In this document: positions 56,746-64,000 of the stretch, one piece after another | How positions within the stretch are numbered: the first letter of the stretch is position 1 | Layout: every line of letters begins with the position of its first letter | DNA from: Halioxenophilus aromaticivorans | Lineage (GTDB): Bacteria; Pseudomonadota; Gammaproteobacteria; Pseudomonadales; Cellvibrionaceae | Length of the DNA: 64,000 nucleotides | Direction: 5' to 3' | NCBI RefSeq assembly: GCF_042850945.1 | Contig: NZ_AP031496.1 | Span: 4,960,001 to 5,024,000 of the forward strand | Translations under genes and position numbers: made by a program | Notes under the pieces: model-generated | What the model was told of the DNA's origin: nothing | The model's database searches: none | The model's input: only the letters and a program-made list of their open reading frames with translations

Positions 56746-58992
56746 TCATTGAACGTCAATAGAATCGACCTTCTGCGATCCGCGCGGCAGTTTAAGCCCT
56801 CTTCGGCCACGTTCACCTACATACTCGTTGAGTTCGGCGAACTTCATCGACTTTTTCTTTTTGCCGCTATAAAGGGTTAACACCTGCTTAGATGTTAAAA
56901 CTGTGACGGCCACCACAAATTCCAAACGTTCTTCAACCCTAGCACCGGCAATATTGATGATCTTGTTACCTTTACCTCGCGCCAATTGCGGCAGCTCCGC
57001 CACCGGGAATGCCAACAAACGCCCCTCGTTGGTAATGGCCGCCACCAGGGCCGTGTCGTCCTCTGGCACCAGCACCGGCGGCATCACCCGAGCACCTTTG
57101 GGCAAGTTGAGCAGGTTTTTACCCTTGCTGTTTTTACTGGTCATGTCATCGAGGGTGGTGATAAAACCGTAGCCAGCATCGCTGGAGATGATTAACTTTT
57201 GGCTGCCTTCACCCATGATGAGCCCTTCAAAGGTAGCGCCACTGGGCGGATTAAGCCGGCCGGTAACAGGCTCGCCCTGCCCCCTGGCCGAAGGCAGGGT
57301 ATGCGAGGCAAGGGAATAGCTCCGCCCAGTGGAGTCGATCAAAACCGTTGGCTGATTGCTCTTGCCGCGCGCGGCAAACTTAAAGTTATCGCCGGATTTA
57401 TAACTCAAGGCGGCTGGGTCGATGTCGTGCCCCTTGGCGGAACGAATCCAGCCCTTATCTGACAGAACCACGGTAATCGGGTCTGAAGTCAGCAGATCTT
57501 GCTCGCTAAGCGCCTGGGCCTCGGCCCGCTCAACGATGGGTGAGCGACGATCATCGCCAAACTTATCGGCGGCGGCCAACAGTTCTTTTTTCACCAGCGT
57601 TTTTAGGCGACGGTCGGACGACAAGGTTTTGTTGAGGTCGTCACGTTCCTTTTCCAGCGCCTCTTGTTCCTCAAGGATTTTCATTTCTTCCAGGCGCGCC
57701 AACTGCCGCAGACGGGTATCCAAAATGTAATCCGCTTGCATTTCGATCAGATCAAAACGCTCCATCAACACCGGCTTGGGGTGATCCTCGGTGCGAATGA
57801 TATGGATGACCTCATCCACATTGAGGTACACCAGCATTAAGGCCGCCAGGCGCAGCAAGCGCTCTTCAACTTTCTCTAAGCGGTACTGCAAACGGCGGCG
57901 CACGGTGTCCTGGCGGAACACTAGCCACTCGCTGAGCATAGTATTCAACGCCTTAACCTTGGGTTTCCCGTCGATGCCGATGACGTTTAAGTTTACTCGG
58001 TAGCTACGTTCTAGATCCGTTGTAGCAAACAGGTGGTTCATCACCTGCTCTGCATCCACGCGATTGGTACGCGGCACAATGACTAGGCGAGTCGGGTTTT
58101 CGTGGTCCGATTCGTCGCGCAGGTCGGCCACCATAGGTAGCTTTTTGGCCTGCATCTGGTTAGCGATCTGCTCCAGAATTTTTTCACCACTGCTTTGGAA
58201 GGGCAGCGCAGTAACCACGATATCACCATCTTCTCTGCCCCAAATGGCGCGCATGCGCAGAGCACCACGACCGGTTTGGTATATTTTTAACAGATCATTT
58301 TTGCCAGTGATGATTTCGGCATCGGTGGGCATATCCGGGCCCGGGATAAACTCGCACAATTCCTCTACCGAGGCCTTGGGATTTTCCAGCAGATGTACAG
58401 TAGCGTTAACCACCTCGCGCAGATTGTGCGGAGGGATGTCTGTGGCCATACCCACAGCAATACCCGTGGTACCGTTGAGCAGCACGTTGGGCACCTGGGC
58501 CGGCAATACTTTGGGCTCGTCCAGGGTGCCATCAAAATTGGGCAGCCACTCCACTGTGCCCTGGCCTGCCTCGGCCAACAGCACCTCAGCGTACTTTGCC
58601 AACCGGGCTTCGGTGTAACGCATGGCTGCGAAGGATTTGGGGTTATCCGGGCTACCCCAGTTACCCTGGCCGTCGACCAACGGGTAGCGATAGGAAAAAG
58701 GCTGCGCCATTAGCACCATGGCTTCGTAGGCGGCACTGTCGCCGTGTGGGTGGAACTTACCGATCACATCGCCCACGGTACGAGCAGATTTTTTAAATTT
58801 GGCATTATTGGCCAGGCCCAGCTCGCTCATGGCGTACACGATACGGCGCTGCACCGGCTTGAGGCCGTCACCAAGATGCGGCAGGGCGCGGTCCAAAATC
58901 ACGTACATGCTGTAATCGAGATAGGCTTTTTCAGTAAACGCTTTCAGGGCGATGGACTCTTCACCATCGTCGCCAATGATCAAATCGGTCAT
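56746..58992 (-). CDS. parC: DNA topoisomerase IV subunit A
   Basis: 748 residues from the ATG at 58990-58992, which has AAGGA at good spacing and starts M-T-D-L-I; an upstream extension is not used. The catalytic tyrosine is in AAMRYTEARLAKYAE, with KKSARTVGDVIGKFHPHGDS in the quinolone-resistance region (S and E/D at the usual places) and six C-terminal beta-pinwheel blades. It decatenates chromosomes together with ParE, which is not in this window. Confidence 0.96.
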   Translation of the reverse strand: MTDLIIGDDGEESIALKAFTEKAYLDYSMYVILDRALPHLGDGLKPVQRRIVYAMSELGLANNAKFKKSARTVGDVIGKFHPHGDSAAYEAMVLMAQPFSYRYPLVDGQGNWGSPDNPKSFAAMRYTEARLAKYAEVLLAEAGQGTVEWLPNFDGTLDEPKVLPAQVPNVLLNGTTGIAVGMATDIPPHNLREVVNATVHLLENPKASVEELCEFIPGPDMPTDAEIITGKNDLLKIYQTGRGALRMRAIWGREDGDIVVTALPFQSSGEKILEQIANQMQAKKLPMVADLRDESDHENPTRLVIVPRTNRVDAEQVMNHLFATTDLERSYRVNLNVIGIDGKPKVKALNTMLSEWLVFRQDTVRRRLQYRLEKVEERLLRLAALMLVYLNVDEVIHIIRTEDHPKPVLMERFDLIEMQADYILDTRLRQLARLEEMKILEEQEALEKERDDLNKTLSSDRRLKTLVKKELLAAADKFGDDRRSPIVERAEAQALSEQDLLTSDPITVVLSDKGWIRSAKGHDIDPAALSYKSGDNFKFAARGKSNQPTVLIDSTGRSYSLASHTLPSARGQGEPVTGRLNPPSGATFEGLIMGEGSQKLIISSDAGYGFITTLDDMTSKNSKGKNLLNLPKGARVMPPVLVPEDDTALVAAITNEGRLLAFPVAELPQLARGKGNKIINIAGARVEERLEFVVAVTVLTSKQVLTLYSGKKKKSMKFAELNEYVGERGRRGLKLPRGSQKVDSIDVQ

Positions 58993-59242
58993 GAAGTTCC
59001 TTAAGGGGCTGTTGGCTTTTGGCCGTGCACAATGCCGGGCTAGCGCTGGCTTATACCAAAGCTGGCCCACGCGGGCAATTTATTGGCCGAAATCTTTGCA
59101 ATTTACCCTACCGGCCTTGCGCTAATGAAACCAATAGCCAATGGCGCCTTCCAATACCATCACCTTGGTGCGAAACTACTAATATTTGCCCCGCCCAGGG
59201 CACCCGTTCGTTTCGCAAGATCACGGCTCGCAAGGAGAATCC

Positions 59243-60895
59243 ATGAAAGCCTCCGACCTAATGGTCCAATGTTTGGAAGAAGAAGGAATAGAATATATTT
59301 TCGGTGTGCCAGGAGAGGAAAACGCCGACTTTATGATGTCTTTGGAGGCCTCTGACCAAATCCGGTTTATTCTTACCCGCCACGAACAGGGCGCGGCGTT
59401 TATGGCCGAAGTCTATGGCCGCCTCACCGGCAACCCCGCCGGCTGCCTGGGCACCCTAGGCCCCGGCGCCACCAACCTAATCACAGGCGTTGCCGATTCC
59501 AATATGGACCGCGCGCCCATGCTGGTGCTCACCGGCCAGGGTGCCTCTACCCGCCTGCACAAAGAGTCACACCAAGTGATGCAGGTAGTGGACATGTTTG
59601 AGCCGGTCACCAAATGGGCCACCACCGTGTGGCACCCAGAAAACATCCCAGAAATTATCCGCAAGGCCGTACGCTTGGCGCGCACCGAGAAACCCGGTGC
59701 CGTACACATTGAGCTGCCGGAAGACATCGCCAAACTGTGGGCACCCAAAGAGCCCCTAAAAGTGAAAAAATTTCGTCGCCCGGTGCCGGACGAGAAAATC
59801 ATTAACCTTGCCTTTGAGCGCATCAAAAAAGCCAAATGCCCAGTGATTATTGCCGGTAACGGCTGCATCCGCCGCCGCGCTAGTAAACAGCTGCGTCTGC
59901 TGTGCGAAAAAACCGGCATCGGTGTTATTAGCACCTTTATGGCCAAAGGTTGCGTCGATATGCGCGAGGACTATAGCCTCTACACCATCGGCCTTGGTTC
60001 CAAGGACATACCGGCTTGCGCCGTGGATGCCGCCGATTTAGTCATCACCCTGGGGTACGACATGGTTGAGTACCACCCCAAACTGTGGAACCCCGGCGCC
60101 GACAAGGACGTACTGCACATTGATTTTCTACCCGCTGAAATCGACGAAAACTACGACCCTTCCGTAGAAATCGTAGGAGACCTCGCCCACGCGTTGTGGA
60201 TGCTCAACGAGCGCATCGACGCCCACGGCCCACTCGACTTTGACCTATCATCCCAACAGGCGGTGCGGCGCGATATGACCGCCGAGCTTGAAGCCCATAA
60301 GGACGACACCGGTGAAGGCCCCATCCGGCCGCAAAAAGCCCTGTGGGACGCACGCCAGGTGCTGAACGATGAAGACATTCTATTGAGCGATGTAGGCGCC
60401 CACAAAATGTGGATTGCCCGCCACTGGATTGCCCACGAGCCAAACACTTGCCTGATCCCCAACGGCTTTTGCTCCATGGGCTTCGCACTACCCGGCGCGC
60501 TGGCGGCGAGTTTGGTGTATCCAGAGCGTAAAATCCTCGCCATTTGTGGAGACGGCGGGTTTATGATGAACGTTCAAGAGATGGAAACCGCCGCCCGGTT
60601 GGGTACCAAACTAACGGTGATGGTATGGGAAGACGGTGGCTACGGGCTGATTGGCTGGAAACAAGACAACGAGTTTGGCCGCCATACTGACCTGGCGTTT
60701 TCCAACCCAGACTGGCTGCAATTGGCCCAGGCCTTTGGCTGGAACGGACACCTGTGCACCCGCGCCGAAGATCTGCAAAGCACCCTGAGAGAGGCCACTG
60801 AAGAAGACGGTCCAAGCCTTGTGGTTATCCCCATCGATTATCGAGAGAATGTAAAACTGACGAAAAAACTCGGTGAGATGGCCTGTCCTATTTAG
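59243..60895 (+). CDS. Acetolactate-synthase-like thiamine-diphosphate enzyme (large-subunit type)
   Basis: 550 residues from the ATG at 59243, eight bases after AAGGAG. The ThDP-activating glutamate lies in GVPGEENADF, the catalytic region is HEQGAAFMAEVYGRLTGNP with LGPGATNLITGVADSNMDRA, and the diphosphate-binding motif is GDGGFMMNVQEMETA. The C-terminal WEDGGYGLIGWKQ is typical of the acetolactate synthase large subunit/catabolic AlsS-like branch. No ilvN-type regulatory subunit follows. Catabolic acetolactate production is likely, but other pyruvate-type carboligases cannot be excluded. Confidence 0.85.
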   Translation: MKASDLMVQCLEEEGIEYIFGVPGEENADFMMSLEASDQIRFILTRHEQGAAFMAEVYGRLTGNPAGCLGTLGPGATNLITGVADSNMDRAPMLVLTGQGASTRLHKESHQVMQVVDMFEPVTKWATTVWHPENIPEIIRKAVRLARTEKPGAVHIELPEDIAKLWAPKEPLKVKKFRRPVPDEKIINLAFERIKKAKCPVIIAGNGCIRRRASKQLRLLCEKTGIGVISTFMAKGCVDMREDYSLYTIGLGSKDIPACAVDAADLVITLGYDMVEYHPKLWNPGADKDVLHIDFLPAEIDENYDPSVEIVGDLAHALWMLNERIDAHGPLDFDLSSQQAVRRDMTAELEAHKDDTGEGPIRPQKALWDARQVLNDEDILLSDVGAHKMWIARHWIAHEPNTCLIPNGFCSMGFALPGALAASLVYPERKILAICGDGGFMMNVQEMETAARLGTKLTVMVWEDGGYGLIGWKQDNEFGRHTDLAFSNPDWLQLAQAFGWNGHLCTRAEDLQSTLREATEEDGPSLVVIPIDYRENVKLTKKLGEMACPI

Positions 60896-61057
60896 GTTGG
60901 GTTCAACTAACCTACTTTATACCAATAGGCGTTTCATCCGGCACACTTTAAAATACGTATTTGATGTGATGCTTGAGAACACCGTAACGCACTAATAAAA
61001 CAGCGCGTGCTTGTTACAAGCGCTGTAAGACTAAATTCCGTGACAGTAGGAAATACT

Positions 61058-61372
61058 ATGAAAAAGCTAGCTTTCAGCGCCCTAATTGGCGCACTTGCCT
61101 TCAGTGCCAACAGCTTCGCCGCTGGTGATGCCGCCACCGGAAAAACCAAGGCCGCCATTTGCGCCGCGTGCCATGGTATCGATGGTGTGGCGATTTCTGC
61201 CCTGTACCCTAATCTCAAAGGCCAAAACGCTCCCTACTTGGAAGGTGCCATCAAAGCCTACCGTGACGGCCAACGCACCGGCGGCATGGCGGCGCAAATG
61301 GCGCCTATGGCACAAGGCTTGTCTGACCAAGATATCGCCGACCTGGCGGCCTATTTCGAAAGCCTTAAGTAG
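61058..61372 (+). CDS. Periplasmic class I cytochrome c (c553/c4 half type)
   Basis: 104 residues from the ATG at 61058 (AGGA upstream). The signal peptide ends at SFAAG. The haem-binding motif is CAACH and the distal methionine is probably in MAAQMAPMAQGLS. It ends with DIADLAAYFESLK. A small electron carrier of the periplasm, for example to a terminal oxidase. It is 160 bp before a thioredoxin-fold gene in the same direction. Confidence 0.92.
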   Translation: MKKLAFSALIGALAFSANSFAAGDAATGKTKAAICAACHGIDGVAISALYPNLKGQNAPYLEGAIKAYRDGQRTGGMAAQMAPMAQGLSDQDIADLAAYFESLK

Positions 61373-61539
61373 CCCACACCGCTGCACAAGCGCCCAGCAC
61401 GGGCGCTTGTTGCTAATTTACCCCACCCACCAGCTAAACCCAGTCTAAATTCCGCACTCGTAGCGGCTTCGGAAACCAATCGTTTAATCCGCAGTCGAAA
61501 GCCAACACAATAAGCTCCGAATAAATTTGATCCATATTT

Positions 61540-62034
61540 ATGAACGCTTCCTGCACCAAGACTTTGGCACTGCTATTAACGCTGATGGCCTGGACCGCCC
61601 AGGCTGCCATGCCGCCACAATCTGGCGATAAAGCGCCGGATTGGATACTCACCAACGCCGAAGGCAAGCCAACTTCCCTATACCGCGATTCAGACGACGC
61701 ACAGGTGGTGCTGGTATTTTGGGCTTCATGGTGCCCTTTTTGTCTGGATTTAATGCCGCAGCTGGAAGCATTGCAAACCGAATTGGCCGAAAAACCAGTG
61801 AAGTTTTTTGCCTTGAATGTGTGGGAAGATGGTGACCCGGTGCAATACCTGGCAACAAAAGCACCGCACCTAAGACTCCTACTAAAGGCGGAAACCGTGG
61901 CCCAGCGTTATGGCGTGGTGGGTACTCCGGGGCTGTTTGTCATGGATGAAGAAAAGAACATTACCTACATTCGCCAACGCGGCACCAGCAGCGAAGAAGC
62001 TATCACCGCGGTGCGCACTGCACTGGGCTATTAG
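61540..62034 (+). CDS. TlpA/ResA-like thioredoxin-fold protein
   Basis: 164 residues. The signal peptide ends near AQAA. WASWCPFCLDLMPQL holds the active-site C-P-F-C, followed by the cis-proline segment VGTPGLFVMDEE. Exported members reduce disulfides, often in apocytochromes before haem attachment. The neighbouring cytochrome c gene fits that idea, but it is inference. The ribosome-binding site is poor. Confidence 0.88.
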   Translation: MNASCTKTLALLLTLMAWTAQAAMPPQSGDKAPDWILTNAEGKPTSLYRDSDDAQVVLVFWASWCPFCLDLMPQLEALQTELAEKPVKFFALNVWEDGDPVQYLATKAPHLRLLLKAETVAQRYGVVGTPGLFVMDEEKNITYIRQRGTSSEEAITAVRTALGY

Positions 62035-62192
62035 TTAACACATAAGGTTGGAACACCAGGGGTTGGAACGCCAGGCAATGGAACAAAGAGCCCCAGATCA
62101 GGGTACGGAGGCAAGTGTGGGCGAATTTCCAGCGGCGCTATTTCTAGCCGCCCTATTTTTAGCCGCCCTAGGCCGCCGGTCTGCCAGCAAGG

Positions 62193-62555
62193 TTAATCCA
62201 GGGCGGACTCAAAGTCCTCAAGTAGATCTAACGGCTCAACCTCTTGCCCGGCTAATTCGTCGTTCCAATTGATGCCCACCAGCAACTGATCGTCGTGCAT
62301 GCCCGGCAACCAGTCATCCAAAAACTCTTCCGTGCTCACTGCCACCACCTGGTGCCCCTGCCACTCGTCGACACAGTGGCTCTCGGCGAACTCGGGCTGG
62401 GACCAGAATGGCATCACCTGGCTCTGTGGGAAGGTCTCGGAGTCACACAGCGCCCAACCGTCGGGACCTTCCAAGCCCCAAACACAACCCGTGTCGGCGG
62501 CATCGGTAATAAAACGGCTATAGTTTTCGTCTAGGTCGTCGCCGAGCGCGCTCAT
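62193..62555 (-). CDS. DUF2750-domain protein
   Basis: 120 residues, acidic. The order VWGLEGPDGWALCDSET, then QVMPFWSQPEFAESHC and STEEFLDDWLPGM is typical of the DUF2750 family, which resembles Imm-type or SUFU-like small domains and has no agreed function. It is 28 bases downstream of the metallopeptidase gene in the same direction, so they may be co-transcribed. Confidence 0.8.
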   Translation of the reverse strand: MSALGDDLDENYSRFITDAADTGCVWGLEGPDGWALCDSETFPQSQVMPFWSQPEFAESHCVDEWQGHQVVAVSTEEFLDDWLPGMHDDQLLVGINWNDELAGQEVEPLDLLEDFESALD

Positions 62556-62583
62556 GGCTGTCCTTCAATGTTCAAAAAGTAAT

Positions 62584-63303
62584 TTAAAACCACAAGCAAT
62601 GGCCGTGATGCTGCAGCCAGGTTTTCGCCGCTTGGTACTCTGGGCAAACCTTACCGACCAGCGACCAAAACCGAAGGCTGTGGTCAAAGTGCTGCAAATG
62701 ACAGACTTCGTGGGCTACCAGATAGTCGATTACCGGCTCCGGAGCCTGCATGATCAACCAGTTAAATTGCAGGCTACCGTCGTGGGTGCAATGGCCCCAG
62801 CGCGAGCGAGTTTTACGCAATTTTATCTGCTGGTAGCGCAAGCCCATCTGCCGAGTAAGCTGTTCGGTCTTGTGCGTGAGCACGGCCATGGCTTGTTGCT
62901 GGTACCACTGGCTTAGCAGTCGCTCCAGCTTGGCTTGCGGGTCGCGCACTTTACGCCGAGACACCACCACCCGCAAGCTCTGGTCCTGAATCTCTACTCG
63001 ATCGACGGCGGCGACACGCACATCCAGGCTGTAGGGTTGGCCACAAAACCACCAACGCGCACCAGGTTCGTAGGTGCGCGGCGGGTAGAGCAGTGCTCGC
63101 TGGCGATACAGGGAGAGCTTTTCTTGCACCCAAGCCGCCCGCGCCAACACGAAACGCTGGATATCCCCCTGATGAACGAAGTTGGGGGCACGTACCACCA
63201 CCTGATCGCCACGCACTTGAATCTCAATGGTTTTACGCCGCGCAGAGCGACGCAAAGTGTAATTAAAGGGCAAATGAGTGGATTTTAGAGACTGGGTCGC
63301 CAT
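62584..63303 (-). CDS. YgjP/DUF45-type M48-like metallopeptidase
   Basis: 239 residues. The C-terminal zinc site is LVAHEVCHLQHFDHSLRFW (HExxH followed by a third ligand) and the N-terminal half carries RSARRKTIEIQVRGDQVVVR, as in YgjP. WGHCTHDGSLQFNWLIMQA is conserved. Family members are often next to restriction systems, but nothing of that kind is here. The start lies three bases after the MBL-fold gene's stop, an operon. Confidence 0.88.
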   Translation of the reverse strand: MATQSLKSTHLPFNYTLRRSARRKTIEIQVRGDQVVVRAPNFVHQGDIQRFVLARAAWVQEKLSLYRQRALLYPPRTYEPGARWWFCGQPYSLDVRVAAVDRVEIQDQSLRVVVSRRKVRDPQAKLERLLSQWYQQQAMAVLTHKTEQLTRQMGLRYQQIKLRKTRSRWGHCTHDGSLQFNWLIMQAPEPVIDYLVAHEVCHLQHFDHSLRFWSLVGKVCPEYQAAKTWLQHHGHCLWF

Positions 63304-63306
63304 GGT

Positions 63307-63972
63307 CTAGCCGAAGTTTTTATCCGCAACGAAAGGATTGGTGTGTTTTTCGTGGCCAAAAGTGGACATCGGGCCATGGCCAGGCACAAAACGCACGTCA
63401 TCACCCAAGGGCCACAGCTTGCCGCGAATGGATTGCACCAAATCATTAAAGTTACCTCGAGGGAAATCAGTACGTCCCACACTACCGGCAAACAGCAAAT
63501 CGCCGACAAACGCGATTTGACTGGTTGCCTCGTAAAAAATCACATGGCCAGGGGTGTGGCCAGGACAATGCAGCACGTCGAAGGTAAGGTTACCCAAGGT
63601 TAGCTGATCGCCATCATTTAACCATTGGCTAGGTTCAAATACTTCGGCCGGCGGAAAATTCACTTGAGCGGCAAAACGGGGCAAATCTTGCAACCAAAAT
63701 AGGTCTTCCCGGTGGGGGCCAATGATGGGTACATCAAACTGCCGCGCCAAATCCGGTGATGCGGCCACGTGATCCAAATGGCCATGGGTTAGCCAAATGG
63801 CGTGGGGCGTTAGGCCCTCTTCGCTCAGTACAGCCTGGATGCGGTCGATGTCGCCGCCCGGATCCACTAACACGGTCTGTTTGGTCTGGTCACACCACAG
63901 CACGCTGCAGTTTTGCTGAAAGGCCGTCACCGGGATAATACGAAATTTAAGCATAGAAACAGGCCCATTCAT
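63307..63972 (-). CDS. MBL-fold hydrolase (glyoxalase II-like, YcbL/GloC type)
   Basis: 221 residues; a second ATG six codons in (63954) is equally possible and would start MLKFRIIPV, as in YcbL. The metal motif is LTHGHLDHVA (HxHxDH), with HCPGHTPGHVIFYE and GDLLFAGSVGRTDF following, and the terminal PGHGPMSTFGHEK. It should hydrolyse S-lactoylglutathione or a similar thioester. It is upstream of the YgjP-type gene in the same operon. The right end of the window lies 28 bases beyond the start. Confidence 0.9.
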   Translation of the reverse strand: MNGPVSMLKFRIIPVTAFQQNCSVLWCDQTKQTVLVDPGGDIDRIQAVLSEEGLTPHAIWLTHGHLDHVAASPDLARQFDVPIIGPHREDLFWLQDLPRFAAQVNFPPAEVFEPSQWLNDGDQLTLGNLTFDVLHCPGHTPGHVIFYEATSQIAFVGDLLFAGSVGRTDFPRGNFNDLVQSIRGKLWPLGDDVRFVPGHGPMSTFGHEKHTNPFVADKNFG

Positions 63973-64000
63973 TTAGGGTTTAAAACCGACGATTTATAGT

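Overview
The window looks like a chromosomal stretch of a marine, heterotrophic gammaproteobacterium of the Cellvibrionales type. The clues are two large TonB-dependent receptors, a sodium-driven amino-acid-type transporter, an RND pump, a complete rRNA operon on the minus strand, and a core block tyrS / M23 peptidase / anmK / erpA / bactofilin / argC of the kind I associate with that order. The genus cannot be fixed by reading alone.

Layout. (1) 1-11.1 kb is a catabolic island: a cut-off TIM-barrel isomerase, RidA, a VOC protein, an NSS transporter, a TonB receptor, a three-part flavin/2Fe-2S dehydrogenase of the HcnABC type and a DapA-like lyase, all on the minus strand, with a divergent LysR regulator. 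Together they could import an amino acid, imino acid or opine-like compound, oxidise it and process the imine or oxo-acid product. (2) 11.2-17.6 kb holds an OmpA-like protein, an RND adaptor/permease pair without an outer-membrane channel gene, and an acyltransferase. (3) 17.7-24.6 kb is the rRNA operon (promoter, 16S, tRNA-Ile, tRNA-Ala, 23S, 5S, terminator, all minus strand), with decayed tRNA copies in its spacer and 5S-like fragments beyond its end. (4) 24.7-37.4 kb is mostly housekeeping: tyrS, M23 peptidase, anmK, erpA, bactofilin, argC, a CLC protein, glyA and small genes. (5) 37.5-42.4 kb has a secreted EEP-family enzyme and an Oar-like TonB receptor, divergent around a good match to a Pho box, which suggests phosphate scavenging; a palindromic mini-element abuts the stop codon of the first gene. 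(6) 42.5-49.2 kb has ettA, a GMC oxidoreductase, a PilZ protein, radA and an alpha/beta hydrolase. (7) 49.2-52.1 kb is accessory: a 270-bp palindromic element, a small membrane ORF, a frameshifted ClpP/crotonase-fold lipoprotein, and an array of a repeated motif that includes an apparently perfect 464-bp tandem duplication. (8) 52.1-54.1 kb holds a protein with four tandem DnaT-type domains overlapping a lambda-P-like helicase-loader gene. (9) 54.1-64 kb has a Bax-type glucosaminidase, an HD-GYP protein, a second PilZ protein, parC, an acetolactate-synthase-like enzyme, a cytochrome c, a thioredoxin-fold protein, a DUF2750 protein, a YgjP-type metallopeptidase and an MBL-fold hydrolase.

The strongest candidates for something undescribed are the 51-54 kb locus (a repeat array carrying strong ribosome-binding sites, immediately before the quadruple-DnaT and P-like loader genes), the Pho-box receptor/EEP pair, and the flavin-dehydrogenase island. 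All functional statements come from motif reading; no database search was run.
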